A program made the translations under genes and the position numbers. A stretch of DNA of 64,000 bases from JAKACA01 sp963769255 (GTDB lineage: Bacteria; Actinomycetota; Acidimicrobiia; Acidimicrobiales; Bog-793): NCBI GenBank assembly GCA_963769255.1, contig CAVYKV010000002.1:248001-312000 (forward strand), read 5' to 3'. Below the pieces are notes generated by a model. The model was not told the origin of the DNA. It saw only the letters and a program-made list of their open reading frames with translations, and did no database searches. Shown piece by piece: positions 49,741 through 59,053 of this stretch (its first letter is position 1; each line of letters starts with the position of its first letter).

Positions 49741-51758
49741 CGCCGGACGGTGCCGCCCCGCTCGACCGCCGCAGGGGCGGGTTCGCCGCCGCCGGTCGCG
49801 CTGCGGTGGCGGTCGAGCGCCCCGGCATTCTCGATGTCCAGGGGCGGGAGGTGATCCGCCGGCCGGAAGCCGAGCACCGCTGCGAGGAAGGACAGCTCTG
49901 CCTCCGCCGTGCGGCGGATGTTCTCGGACTTCCGGAAGCCGTGCTGCTCGCCCTCGTAGGCCACATAGGCGAAGGGGATTCCCTGCTCGCGCAAGCTCGC
50001 CGCCATCACCTCGCTCTGCTCAGGCGGCACGACGCGGTCCTCGAGGCCCTGGAAGAGGATGAGCGGCGTCGACAGCTGGTCGGCGTGGAAGAGGGGCGAC
50101 CGCTCCTCGTAGAGGGCACGCGCCTGCGGCCACGGCCCGATCAGCCCGTCCGAGTAGTGGGACTCGAACTTGTGCGTGTGCCGAGCGAGGGCGCCAGCGT
50201 CGGCGACTCCGTAGTAGCTCGCCCCGGCGGCGAAGACCTGGCGGAAGGTGAGGGCGCACAGGGTCGTGTAGCCACCGGCGCTGCCCCCGTGGATGAGCAG
50301 TCGCCGCTCGTCGGCGCGCCCCGAGGCGACGAGATACCGGGCGGCGTTCACGCAGTCATCGAGGTCGACGATCCCCCACTTGCCCTTCAGGCGCTCCCGG
50401 TAGGCGCGGCCGTAGCCGGCGCTCCCGCCGTAGTCGACGTCGACGACGCCGATCCCGCGGGACGTCCAATACTGGATGCCGTAGTTGAGCGCCGGCACGG
50501 CGAACCCCGTCGGCCCGCCGTGCACCGCAACGATGACGGGGGGCATCTCGCCCGGCGGCCCCACGAAGTCCGGGTTCCACGGGGGGTAGTAGAGGGCGTG
50601 CGCCGTGCGGGCGCCCTCCGTCGGGAACTCGATCGGCTCGGGCTCCGAGAGGAACTCGCGCAGCAAGTCACCGCCCCGTCCCGCCTTGACGATGCGGTCC
50701 CGACCGGAGGGAATCTCGAGGGCGACGACGCTCGTGACGAGCTTAGGCCCTCCCCCCACGATGACGACGCCGTCGCCGGAGGGCGCCACGGCGGAGGCGA
50801 ACGAGAACGGGAGCGGGACGTCCCGGCGGCCGTCGGACCGAAGGAGGCTGAGGACCACCCGGCAGTCACGGCTCCAGAGCGCCGCCAGGGTCCCGTCGGC
50901 GAGGAAGCAGTAGCTCGAGAGCCCCAGCACCCAGTCGGGCCCGGCGAACTCCGCCTCCTCCTCGGCGAGGGCGGCGCCGCCCGAAGCGTCGTCGGCGTAG
51001 AGGTTCCACCAGCCCGTCCGGTCCGAGATGAAGTGGAGGCGACCGTCGGGCGAGTACTTCGGCTGCGTCACGGACTGAGCGCGGCCGCCAGCAACGTGAC
51101 GGGTCGCCGTGGGCATGCCGTCATCGCCGAGGGTCGCCTCGACGAGGTCGGTCCCGTCCCAGGGCATGTTCGGGTGGTCCCAGCTGATCCAGGCGAGCCT
51201 CCGCCCGTCGGGCGACACCGTCGGGAAGGAGAAGAAGTCGTGCCCGCTCGCCACGACGTGCGGCTCCGAGTCACCGTCGAGGGCGACCATGACGAGCTCG
51301 TTCACGACCTCGGCGACGACATCGGGCGTGCCGTGCCGCTCCCGCACGCAGTAGAGGCGTCGGCCGTCGGGGCTGAGGACCGGCGCGGCATACCGCAGCG
51401 AGGCGGGTGACGGCGGGGCGGGCGTCATCGGCTCCGGCTGCCCGCCCGGCCGGACCACGTACAGTCGCTGGTCGCCGAAGTTCGAGAAGTACACGGCGTC
51501 GCCGCCGACGACGTACGACCGACCGCCGTACTCGTGCACGACGGTGCGGGCGGAGTAGTCCGCCCCGAAGACGTCCTCCTCCCTCCCGTCCTCCTCTCGC
51601 CTCACGATGACGACGCGGCCGCCTTCGGCGGGACGGCCCTCCGACCAGTAGAGCGTGCCGCCAACGGCGGACGGGAAGGAGAGCAGCACCGTCCCTTCCA
51701 CGAGGCGATCGGCCGTGATGGGCGAGTGCCAGGCGCCGTACGGCGCGACGGTGGCCAT
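49737..51758 (-). CDS. S9-family prolyl oligopeptidase-type peptidase
   Basis: A 673-residue cytoplasmic serine peptidase or aminopeptidase. The N-terminal ~390 residues are a WD/TolB-like propeller (LSPDGRRLYCVRER, VSPDGRRLAWISWDHPNMPWD) that guards the active site. The alpha/beta-hydrolase C-terminus has the nucleophile Ser in HGGSAGGYTTLC, Asp in FQGLEDRVVPPEQSE and His in EGEQHGFRKSENI. It has no signal peptide. Its end overlaps mobA. Confidence 0.93.
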   Translation of the reverse strand: MATVAPYGAWHSPITADRLVEGTVLLSFPSAVGGTLYWSEGRPAEGGRVVIVRREEDGREEDVFGADYSARTVVHEYGGRSYVVGGDAVYFSNFGDQRLYVVRPGGQPEPMTPAPPSPASLRYAAPVLSPDGRRLYCVRERHGTPDVVAEVVNELVMVALDGDSEPHVVASGHDFFSFPTVSPDGRRLAWISWDHPNMPWDGTDLVEATLGDDGMPTATRHVAGGRAQSVTQPKYSPDGRLHFISDRTGWWNLYADDASGGAALAEEEAEFAGPDWVLGLSSYCFLADGTLAALWSRDCRVVLSLLRSDGRRDVPLPFSFASAVAPSGDGVVIVGGGPKLVTSVVALEIPSGRDRIVKAGRGGDLLREFLSEPEPIEFPTEGARTAHALYYPPWNPDFVGPPGEMPPVIVAVHGGPTGFAVPALNYGIQYWTSRGIGVVDVDYGGSAGYGRAYRERLKGKWGIVDLDDCVNAARYLVASGRADERRLLIHGGSAGGYTTLCALTFRQVFAAGASYYGVADAGALARHTHKFESHYSDGLIGPWPQARALYEERSPLFHADQLSTPLILFQGLEDRVVPPEQSEVMAASLREQGIPFAYVAYEGEQHGFRKSENIRRTAEAELSFLAAVLGFRPADHLPPLDIENAGALDRHRSATGGGEPAPAAVERGGTVRR

Positions 51759-51859
51759 TCACCGACCCTACTGGCGCCCGACAAGACGGGGCCTCAGGTG
51801 AAACGTGGAGGCTCCGCGCCTTGCCGCGAGGGCGACGCTGCCCCGGGTACGGTCGGGCC

Positions 51860-53269
51860 ATGACCCCTTCGCCGCTCAAGATCCTCCTCTACGGCAAGGA
51901 TGCCCGCACCGACGCCATGGCCGAGGGACTCCAGGCCTCGCCGACGCGGATCGAGCTGACGATCTGCGGCCCGCTCCGATCCCCCGGGCTGGTGCGCCGG
52001 GCCGACCGCTTCGTCGCCTGCTCGCTCACCGACCTCACCGCCATGGTCGCCGTCGCCCGCCACGTGGAGCCCGACCTCGTCGTCGTCGGCCCGGAGGATC
52101 CCCTCTCGGTCGGGATCGCCGACGCCGCCGGCGACCTCGGCGTTCCGTGCTTCGGCCCGACTCGAGCCCTCGCACAGCTCGAGACGAGCAAGTCGTGGAC
52201 GCGCTCGCTGCTCGAGCGCCACGGCGTGGAGGGCAACCCGCTGCACCGGACGTTCCGCTCCACCGAGGGGTTGGCGGCGTATCTCGACGGTCTTGCATCC
52301 GCCGTCGTGAAGCCCGACGGGCTCACGGGGGGAAAGGGTGTCAAGGTCGAAGGCGAGCAGCTGGAATCGAGGCAGGACGTTCTCGACTACGCCCTCGCCC
52401 TCGTTGCCTCCGACGGATCTGTCGTGATCGAGGAGCGCCTCGAGGGCGAGGAGTTCAGCTTGCAGACCGTCACGGACGGCCGCGACGTCGTGCACTGCCC
52501 GATCGTGCAAGACCACAAGCGCGCCTACGAGGGGGACGTCGGGCCCAACACGGGGGGGATGGGGTCGTACTCCTGCGCCGACGGCTCGCTCCCCTTCCTC
52601 GCCGGACCGGACGTCGCCCTCGCCCGGCGCATCAACGAGGCCACGGTCGAGGCCCTCTCGCGGGAGCTGGGGGCGGCCTACCGGGGCGTCGTGTACGGAG
52701 GCTTCATGGCGGTCGCCGGCGGGCTGCGCCTCATCGAGTACAACGCCCGCTTCGGCGATCCCGAGGCGATGAACGTCCTGCCCCTCCTCGAGGGCGATCT
52801 CGTGCAGCTGCTCCTGGCGGCCGCCACCGGGCACCTGTCGCAGGCGGCGGCCGCCTTCCGGGGGCGTGCCACCGTCTGCAAGTACGTCGTGCCCTCCTCC
52901 TACCCCGACGACGGCTCGGACGCCGGAGCGGTCGTCTCGCTCGACGAGTCCGGCCTCTCCTCCGAGCTGCGCTGCTACTTCGCCGCCTGCGAGCTGACCG
53001 AAGGCGGCGACGTGCGCCTCACCATGTCCCGTGCCCTCGCCTTCGTCGGCATCGGCGACACGCTGGCGGAGGCGGAGGCCCTGGCCGAGGCGGGCGCCTG
53101 CTCCGTCGGCGGTCCCGTCCGGCACCGCCGCGACATCGGCACGGCCGCCGCCGTCGCACGCCGGGTGGCTCACCTCGAGGCGGTGCGAGCACCGGCCGGC
53201 GCGTCGCCGGCAGTCACCGCTCAGTCCTCGGAGGCCGTCCCGGCGGCGACGCCGCGCGCCCAGGCATAG
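51860..53269 (+). CDS. purD: Phosphoribosylamine-glycine ligase (PurD), divergent
   Basis: An ATP-grasp enzyme for the second step of purine synthesis. The ATP-grasp core is good: VVKPDGLTGGKGVKVE, GPNTGGMGSYS, and EYNARFGDPEAMNVLPLLEGDL for metal binding. The N-terminal phosphate-binding loop, usually GxGxREHA, reads GKDARTDAMAEG, so this is a divergent member. At 469 residues it is about 40 longer than usual. Its last ~16 codons overlap the 3' end of the convergent acyl-CoA synthetase gene by 49 bp. Confidence 0.88.
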   Translation: MTPSPLKILLYGKDARTDAMAEGLQASPTRIELTICGPLRSPGLVRRADRFVACSLTDLTAMVAVARHVEPDLVVVGPEDPLSVGIADAAGDLGVPCFGPTRALAQLETSKSWTRSLLERHGVEGNPLHRTFRSTEGLAAYLDGLASAVVKPDGLTGGKGVKVEGEQLESRQDVLDYALALVASDGSVVIEERLEGEEFSLQTVTDGRDVVHCPIVQDHKRAYEGDVGPNTGGMGSYSCADGSLPFLAGPDVALARRINEATVEALSRELGAAYRGVVYGGFMAVAGGLRLIEYNARFGDPEAMNVLPLLEGDLVQLLLAAATGHLSQAAAAFRGRATVCKYVVPSSYPDDGSDAGAVVSLDESGLSSELRCYFAACELTEGGDVRLTMSRALAFVGIGDTLAEAEALAEAGACSVGGPVRHRRDIGTAAAVARRVAHLEAVRAPAGASPAVTAQSSEAVPAATPRAQA

Positions 53270-54894
53270 TCGGCCTTGCCGGCCGGGCTGCGGCGCACCC
53301 GCTCCACGCTGATGACCGCTTTCGGCAACTTGTAGCGGGCGATCTCCCGGCTGCAGGTGGCGAGGAGCTCGGCCTCGTCCACGGACTGACCGGGTTCCGG
53401 CTCCACGATGGCGACGACCTCGCTGCCCCAGCGCTCGCTCGGGCGCCCCACGACGATGACGTCGCGGACGCCTCGGTGATGCCTGACGGCCGCCTCCACC
53501 TCCTCGGCGAAGATCTTCTCGCCACCGGAGTTGATCGTGACGGCCTCGCGCCCGAGCACCTCGAAGGTGCCGTCGGCGAGCAGCCGGGCGCGGTCGCCCG
53601 GGATCGTGAGCCGGCGCCCTTCCACGGTGCGGAACGTCGCCTCCGTACGGGCGGGGTCGTTCATGTACCCGAGGGGGATCCGCCCGCCCCGCGCCAGCCA
53701 GCCGGAGCCGTCGTGGCCGGGGCGCAGGAGGTGCTCCCTGGCGTCGTCGACGACGCAGGCGTGAGGATCCGGCCGGAAACGCACCGTGCGGGAGGCCGTG
53801 TCCCCGGGCAGCACGATGTTGTCCGCCAAGGGCCCGGCTTCGGAGGAGCCCATGACGTCGCGGATGCGGACGCCCGGGAGGCGCTCCATGATCGCCGCTT
53901 TCGACCTCGGCGAGAGGGCGGCGCCGCTCGTGGACAGGACGGCAAGGGACGAGAGGTCACGGGCCTTGGCGTCCATGGCGTCGATCAACGGTCCCGCGAA
54001 CGCCTCGCCGGCGATCGTCAGCAGCGTCACGCCCTCCCGCTCGACGGTCTCGAGGACGTCGGCGGCGTCGAACCGCTCCACGACGCTCTGCACGACGACG
54101 GCGCCTCCGGTGTGCAGGGCCTGGAAGCTGACCCATTGCCCGGTGCCGTGCATGAAGGGCGCCGCCGACAGGGAGCGGGCGCCCTCCCGGTTGGCGGCGG
54201 CCTCCACGATCTCGGCGAGCGAGGACCACTCACGCCCTCCCTCACGGAAGTTCCGCCCTCCGAGGGCCGTCACGAAAATGTCGGCCTGGCGCCACAAGAC
54301 CGCCTTCGGGTGCCCGGTCGTTCCCCCCGTGTAGAGGACGTAGAGGTCGTCCGGCGACCAGTCGAGGTCCGGGCGCTCGGGCGGCGACGCCTGGAGGGCG
54401 CTTTCGTAGTCGAGGGCGCCGGCCAGGAGGGGTGCTCCACTGCCGTCCGCCACCTGCAGCAGGAGGGGACGCTGGAGGAGCCCGGCCGCCTCCAGGCGGG
54501 AGAGCGCCGTGCCGAGCCGGGCGGCGAATTGGGCGTGATAGACGACCGCCCGCGGAGCCATGTCCGCCAGCAGCTGCTCGAGCTCGCTCTCGACGTAGCG
54601 GTAGTTGACGTTGCAGGGCGCCGCCCGTGCCTTGAAGGAGCCGAGAATGGCCTCGAGGTACTCGTTCCCGTTGAGGAGGCAGATGGCCACGCGCTCCTGT
54701 CCCGACTGGAAGGCCGCCAGGCCGGAGCGCTCCTCGTAGAGGGAGACGCCGGCTCCGGCGAGCACGTTGGCGAGCCGCCGCGTCCGCTCCGTGAGGTCGC
54801 GCCAGTGCAACCGCCGCGCCGGCGTGACGATGGCCTCACGCTCGCCGAGGCGTTCCGAGAGTGCTTCTTGCACGAGCGCCAGGTTGAACTCCAT
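53221..54894 (-). CDS. Acyl-CoA synthetase (AMP-forming, FadD-like)
   Basis: A 557-residue ANL-family ligase activating a carboxylic acid with ATP and CoA. The P-loop-like YTGGTTGHPKAVLWRQ, the A5-type region VMGSSEAGPLA, the A7-type GDRARLLADGTFEVLGRE, and the C-terminal hinge and catalytic lysine in RSPAGKADY are visible. It resembles fatty acyl-CoA synthetases of actinobacteria involved in steroid or fatty acid breakdown. Its start shares a base with the HAD gene stop (TGATG). Confidence 0.93.
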   Translation of the reverse strand: MEFNLALVQEALSERLGEREAIVTPARRLHWRDLTERTRRLANVLAGAGVSLYEERSGLAAFQSGQERVAICLLNGNEYLEAILGSFKARAAPCNVNYRYVESELEQLLADMAPRAVVYHAQFAARLGTALSRLEAAGLLQRPLLLQVADGSGAPLLAGALDYESALQASPPERPDLDWSPDDLYVLYTGGTTGHPKAVLWRQADIFVTALGGRNFREGGREWSSLAEIVEAAANREGARSLSAAPFMHGTGQWVSFQALHTGGAVVVQSVVERFDAADVLETVEREGVTLLTIAGEAFAGPLIDAMDAKARDLSSLAVLSTSGAALSPRSKAAIMERLPGVRIRDVMGSSEAGPLADNIVLPGDTASRTVRFRPDPHACVVDDAREHLLRPGHDGSGWLARGGRIPLGYMNDPARTEATFRTVEGRRLTIPGDRARLLADGTFEVLGREAVTINSGGEKIFAEEVEAAVRHHRGVRDVIVVGRPSERWGSEVVAIVEPEPGQSVDEAELLATCSREIARYKLPKAVISVERVRRSPAGKADYAWARGVAAGTASED

Positions 54895-55589
54895 CAGCTG
54901 CCGGCCCCTCCCGTCCCGGCGAGGAGCTCGGAGAGGGCGCTCAGGTGCTCGTGGTCCTCGTCGGGGCAGAGCGAGAAGGGATCCATGTGCAGCGGCCGGA
55001 TGCCGGCCCGGCGGGCGCCCTCGACGTCGAAGTGGACGCTGTCACCGACGAAGACGCATCGCTCGGGCGCCACGTCGAGGGCGGAGAGGGCGAAGGCGAA
55101 GATTCGCGGATCGGGTTTCTCGATGCCGACGACGTGGGAGTCGACCACGACGGCGACCTTCGCCATGGTTGCCCCGTCGAGACCGCAGATGCGGTGCTCG
55201 GCCAGCAGCTCTTCCATCTGACCGGTGGCGTTCGAGACGACCGCCAGCAGGACGCCCGCCTCCTCGAGGCGGCGCAGCGCCTCGGCCGCACCAGGTGCCG
55301 GCGCCCAGTCCTCCGAGAGGTAGACGCGCTCGATGAGCGGGAGGGCGGCATCGACGCGGTCCTCCGGTACGCCGGCCGTGAGGGCGACGACCCGGTCGAC
55401 GAGCGGCCAGTCGGCCTCGCCGAGACGGTCGACCTCGCGCATTCCGGCGTAGTGCGCACGATGGCACAGCTCGTCGTCCGGGTGGGCGCCGAGGGGCGCC
55501 AGGGCGGCCCGCAGGCGGGCGGGATCGGGCAGCACGAGGACGCCTCCGGCGTCCAGCAACACGGCCTCGATGGCGTCGTCGAGCGGCAT
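54894..55589 (-). CDS. HAD-superfamily hydrolase
   Basis: A 231-residue HAD phosphatase with a helical cap. Motif I is VLLDAGGVL (nucleophile Asp; the +2 residue is Gly, as in many FDLGGV-type members), motif II VVSNATGQM, the lysine is in IEKPDPRIF, and motif IV is FVGDSVHFDVEGARRAG. Substrate is unknown. It is co-transcribed with the downstream acyl-CoA synthetase. Confidence 0.92.
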   Translation of the reverse strand: MPLDDAIEAVLLDAGGVLVLPDPARLRAALAPLGAHPDDELCHRAHYAGMREVDRLGEADWPLVDRVVALTAGVPEDRVDAALPLIERVYLSEDWAPAPGAAEALRRLEEAGVLLAVVSNATGQMEELLAEHRICGLDGATMAKVAVVVDSHVVGIEKPDPRIFAFALSALDVAPERCVFVGDSVHFDVEGARRAGIRPLHMDPFSLCPDEDHEHLSALSELLAGTGGAGS

Positions 55590-55699
55590 CCTCGCAGGCT
55601 ACGGCCTCGCCTCGGGAGCTGTCGCCCTCCGGTCGGATGCTACGTTTCGGAGCCGGTGGCACCCATCCCCGGCCCGCACGTCCCCGGGGACCTGACAGC

Positions 55700-56875
55700 G
55701 TGACGCTTGCGAGCGCGGGGGCCCACCGGCGATCGGCGGGCGGATGGCGCGCCGAGGCGCTGGCGGCGGCCCGCAGCGCCTTCTGGCCCTTCGTCGTGTC
55801 GCGGGCGATCGTGCTGGGCGCCCTCGTGCTCGCACGCTTCCTCGTCACGCAGCTCAAGGTCCGATCCGGTGCAGCCGTCGTCGCCGCTCATGCCGGACTC
55901 CTCGGATGGGACGCCAACTGGTACCGGCGTATCGCCCTGCACGGCTACGGGGCGACCGGGCGCACCTCCGTCCGCTTCTTCCCGCTCTACCCACTCGTCG
56001 CCCGTGCCGTCTCGGACATCCCAGGGGTGGGCATCGACGTCGCCCTCCTCCTCGTCGCCAACGTGGCGGCCTTCGCCGCCTTCGCCCTCGTCTACCGGCT
56101 GGCCCTCGTCGAGACGGGCAGCGAGGACACGGCCTCGCGATCGGCCTGGTGGCTCGGCATGCTCCCCGCCTCCTTCGTGCTCTCGATGGGCTACGCCGAG
56201 CCCCTCCTCCTCGTCACGAGCATCACGGCCTTCCTCGGCTTGCGAACACGGCACTTCACCGTCGCCGCCGTCGCCGGGGTGCTGGCGGCGGTGTCGCGGC
56301 CGGTGGGCATCCTCCTCGTCGTACCCGCCTGCATCGAGGTCGCCCGTGATGTCCGCGCCACGGGCGTGCGCTCGCTCAGCGCCCGCGGCCTGTCCTCACG
56401 ATGCGCAGCCGTATTGGCCGCTCCGGCCGGTGCGGCCGCCTACCTCGGATGGTCGAAGGCGCACGACGGCAGCTTCTTCCTCCCGTTTTCATCGCAGCTC
56501 TCCAGCGCACGTCGCGGTCGCCTCGCCGACCCCTTCAGCACCGTCGCCGGCGACGTGCGGGATCTCGTGCACGGAGCGCACCTCGGCACGGCGCTGCACG
56601 CACCGTGGGCCGTCGTCTTCGTGGCACTCGCCGTCGTGCTCTTCTACCGCTGGCCGGTGTCGTACGGCGCCTACGCGGTCGTCACGCTCGCCATCACCCT
56701 CACGGCGCCGAACCTCACGTCCTTCGAGCGGTATGCCCTCGGCTGCTTCCCGTTCGCACTCGCCGCCGCCACGCTGACCCGGCGCCCCCGCATCTGCTGG
56801 GCGGCGCTTGCGGTTGCCGGAGGGGTCCTCCTGACGTACGGCCTCTTGGCCTTTCTCGGCGTCTACGTGCCCTGA
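55700..56875 (+). CDS. GT-C mannosyltransferase-like (PIG-V type) membrane protein
   Basis: A 391-residue polytopic protein with about nine to ten helices. The first loop carries the acidic motif GWDANWYRRIALHGY, the place of the catalytic acid in GT-C transferases, followed by VRFFPLYPLVARAV. This is the PIG-V/mannosyltransferase pattern: polyprenyl-phosphate mannose as donor, envelope glycolipid or protein as acceptor. The start is a GTG at 55700; the first helix begins about 25 residues in. Confidence 0.82.
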   Translation: MTLASAGAHRRSAGGWRAEALAAARSAFWPFVVSRAIVLGALVLARFLVTQLKVRSGAAVVAAHAGLLGWDANWYRRIALHGYGATGRTSVRFFPLYPLVARAVSDIPGVGIDVALLLVANVAAFAAFALVYRLALVETGSEDTASRSAWWLGMLPASFVLSMGYAEPLLLVTSITAFLGLRTRHFTVAAVAGVLAAVSRPVGILLVVPACIEVARDVRATGVRSLSARGLSSRCAAVLAAPAGAAAYLGWSKAHDGSFFLPFSSQLSSARRGRLADPFSTVAGDVRDLVHGAHLGTALHAPWAVVFVALAVVLFYRWPVSYGAYAVVTLAITLTAPNLTSFERYALGCFPFALAAATLTRRPRICWAALAVAGGVLLTYGLLAFLGVYVP

Positions 56876-56932
56876 CGGGCGACCGTCACCGGTGCCGGCG
56901 GCGCCTGTTGCCCGCCGGGACCTCTTGCCGAG

Positions 56933-56975
56933 TGCAGCCGGACCCCCAGGCGAGGGATCCAAGGGTCCGGCTGCA
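56933..56975. terminator. 13-bp perfect hairpin, bidirectional terminator candidate
   Basis: TGCAGCCGGACCC and GGGTCCGGCTGCA pair perfectly around a 17-nt loop, between convergent genes. It is the strongest inverted repeat in this gap and has no U-tract. Confidence 0.65.
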
Positions 56976-57023
56976 CCGCGGCAGGCCTCGATCAATGGCG
57001 GGCCTTCCGGGAACGCCGAGAGC

Positions 57024-57239
57024 TCAGGGGATGCGGCCCTCCCCTTCTTCAGCGGCGCCGCGCTCCGCCATCTCCCGGACGTGTTCACCGACTTGATGAC
57101 GGTGCTCCGCAGACGACGGATCGTTGGTCACTTCGTCCGCCAATTCCTCTTCCTCGGGCGTGGGTGAACGGTCGGCGTCGTGAGCGGCAGCCGCCTCGCG
57201 GGCCTCGGCGGCCCTCGTCTCGTCGCTCGGTCGCGCCAT
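57024..57239 (-). CDS. 71-residue acidic/alanine-rich small protein
   Basis: A small, highly charged, helical and probably disordered protein: starts MARPSDETRAAEAREAAA, then EEEELADEVTND and REMAERGAAEEGEG. No known domain. A GGAAGG ribosome binding site sits directly before the ATG, and a SigF-type promoter motif lies 39 bp upstream. This suggests a stress-induced gene. It is divergent from the MEDS protein. Confidence 0.7.
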   Translation of the reverse strand: MARPSDETRAAEAREAAAAHDADRSPTPEEEELADEVTNDPSSAEHRHQVGEHVREMAERGAAEEGEGRIP

Positions 57240-57277
57240 CCTTCCAGCCTCCGTCGTCGCGTCTCGCACCGATTCCG

Positions 57278-57303
57278 ATTCCCCGCCGGCGCGCGTGCGA
57301 AAC
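57278..57303 (-). promoter_or_regulatory. Candidate SigF/SigB-type promoter of the 71-residue protein
   Basis: On the minus strand, GTTT (57303-57300) and GGGAAT (57283-57278) are exactly 16 bp apart. This is one base from the GTTT-N15-17-GGGTAT consensus known for actinobacterial SigF and Bacillus SigB. It lies in a window that also encodes such a sigma factor. Confidence 0.5.
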
Positions 57304-57360
57304 ATCTTTCTTGCACCAATGCATTTCGTGAACCAGTGCCGGCAACCCCGCCCCGATACA

Positions 57361-58377
57361 GTGCGATCCGTGGAGGGCGCCACGCTGCCGGCGGACGAAG
57401 CTGCCGCCACCTTCCCACTGCGCCACTCTGATCCCTTCACGCCGAGCGTCTTCCAGCACGAGGCGATGCTGTATCGGGGTGAGGAGGGGTTCGTCGAGGG
57501 CATCGTCCCCTTCCTTCTCGAAGCACTCGCCGGCGGCGCCCCGGCGCTGGTCGTCGTGAGCGCTGCCAAGATCGAGGCGCTCCGTCACGAGCTCGGCGAG
57601 GACGCCGACGACGTGGACTTCGCCGACATGGCAGAGGTCGGCGTCAACCCGGCCCGCATCATCCCGCTCTGGCAACGCTTCGTGGAGCGGCACCGCCGGC
57701 CGGGCCGCGTCGTGCACGGGGTCGGGGAGCCGATCTGGGCGGCCCGCACGGCAGCCGAGCTCGCCGAGTGCCAGCGGCACGAGCGCCTCCTCAACCTCGC
57801 ATTCGACCGGAACCAGGACTTCCGCCTCGTCTGCCCGTACGACCTCGAGAGCCTCGACGAGGCCGTGATCGAGGAAGCGCTTCGGAGCCATCCCTATCTT
57901 GACGAGGGAGGGGCGCCGGTGCCGAGCGCGGACTTCAGCGGCACGCCGGCCCCGACGGCCGCCCACACCGACCCCCTCCCGCCGGCTCCGCCCGGAGCAA
58001 CCGAGATGCCCTTCGACGGCGGGTCGCTCGACGAAGCGCGGCACTTCGTCGCCGAACACCCGCTCGTCGCCGCCCTCGCCGGAGGGCGGGCTCCGGATCT
58101 CGTTCTCGCCGTGAACGAAGTCATGACGAACAGTGTGCAGCACGGCGGTGGTCTCGGCCGCGTTCGCCTGTGGCGTGAGGGCGACTCGCTCGTGTGCGAG
58201 GTGCGCGACTCCGGCCGGATTCATGTCGCTCTCGCCGGGCGCGTCGCTCCGGCGATCGAGAGCCCGGAGGGGCGCGGGCTCTGGATGGCGAACCAGCTCT
58301 GCGACCTCGTGCAGATCCGGTCCTTTCCGGGGGAGAGTGTCGTCCGCCTCCATGTGAGGGCCGTCGGCGCCGGTTGA
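57361..58377 (+). CDS. MEDS-domain sensor fused to HATPase anti-sigma kinase
   Basis: About 338 residues. The N-terminal ~165 are a MEDS (DcmR-type sensory) domain: SVFQHEAMLYRGEEGFVEGIVPFLLEALAGG, DFADMAEVGVNPARI and RLVCPYDLESLDEAVIEEALRSHP. The C-terminal ~125 are an RsbW-like HATPase with N-box AVNEVMTNSVQHGG, EVRDSGRI and PEGRGLWMANQLCD. It probably links a small-molecule or redox signal to sigma factor control. The start is uncertain: GTG at 57361, GTG at 57370 or ATG at 57319. Confidence 0.85.
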   Translation: MRSVEGATLPADEAAATFPLRHSDPFTPSVFQHEAMLYRGEEGFVEGIVPFLLEALAGGAPALVVVSAAKIEALRHELGEDADDVDFADMAEVGVNPARIIPLWQRFVERHRRPGRVVHGVGEPIWAARTAAELAECQRHERLLNLAFDRNQDFRLVCPYDLESLDEAVIEEALRSHPYLDEGGAPVPSADFSGTPAPTAAHTDPLPPAPPGATEMPFDGGSLDEARHFVAEHPLVAALAGGRAPDLVLAVNEVMTNSVQHGGGLGRVRLWREGDSLVCEVRDSGRIHVALAGRVAPAIESPEGRGLWMANQLCDLVQIRSFPGESVVRLHVRAVGAG

Positions 58378-58639
58378 GCCCACGGCCGGAGCCCGGCCAC
58401 TTCCCGAGGGCGGCGGCGCCCTGCGGAATCTCCTTGGCATAACAGCTGCCCGCCCGGGTAAGAAGCTTCCGCGCAGCGCTGGCAGGGCCGGCACAGCGCA
58501 AACAGAGCACGAGTCGGTGAGCCTCCGGGCGACTCCGGGAGAGGAACAGGACGAGCGTCGAGACGAACCGAGGACACCCTGACACGCTGAAATTCGGGGA
58601 GCTGCGGCTTGGGGCTCGGGTGACCAGCCAGCTGTACTG

Positions 58640-59029
58640 ATGCCAGGTGACGTGATGACGGAGGCACCCTTCAGCAGAATTGTCAGTGGCGATGCCGGTT
58701 CGATCCGGGACGCGCGAAGCCTCGTGCGGAGCATGCTCGAGGGCGTCGACCCCCGTGCCTCGGCGACGGCGGAACTGCTGACCGATGAGCTCGCCACGAA
58801 CGCCGTGCGGCACGGCGGCGGCTGGTTCGCCATGCAGGCCTCTGTCTACGGGCGAAGGCTCCGCGTGAGCGTCACCGACCAGCGCGCCGGCGCCGCCCTC
58901 AGTGCCAGCCCGCCGGGTCACGCCCGCGACAGCGGCCGCGGCCTCACGATCATCGAGGCGATGGCGTCGGCCTGGGGTGTCGACCGGACGGAGTCCGGCA
59001 AGGCGGTGTGGTTCGAGCTCGAGCTCTGA
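58640..59029 (+). CDS. Small HATPase anti-sigma regulatory kinase
   Basis: A 129-residue stand-alone GHKL domain. N-box ELLTDELATNAVRHGGG, G1 aspartate in VSVTDQRAG, and G2 SGRGLTIIEAMASAWG are intact, so ATP binding and kinase activity are likely. An in-frame ATG five codons in is an alternative start. The 262 bp before it hold no gene. It is convergent with the SigF-type operon, whose STAS protein may be its substrate. Confidence 0.85.
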   Translation: MPGDVMTEAPFSRIVSGDAGSIRDARSLVRSMLEGVDPRASATAELLTDELATNAVRHGGGWFAMQASVYGRRLRVSVTDQRAGAALSASPPGHARDSGRGLTIIEAMASAWGVDRTESGKAVWFELEL

Positions 59030-59053
59030 CATCGCCGGCTCGCCGGAGCCGGG

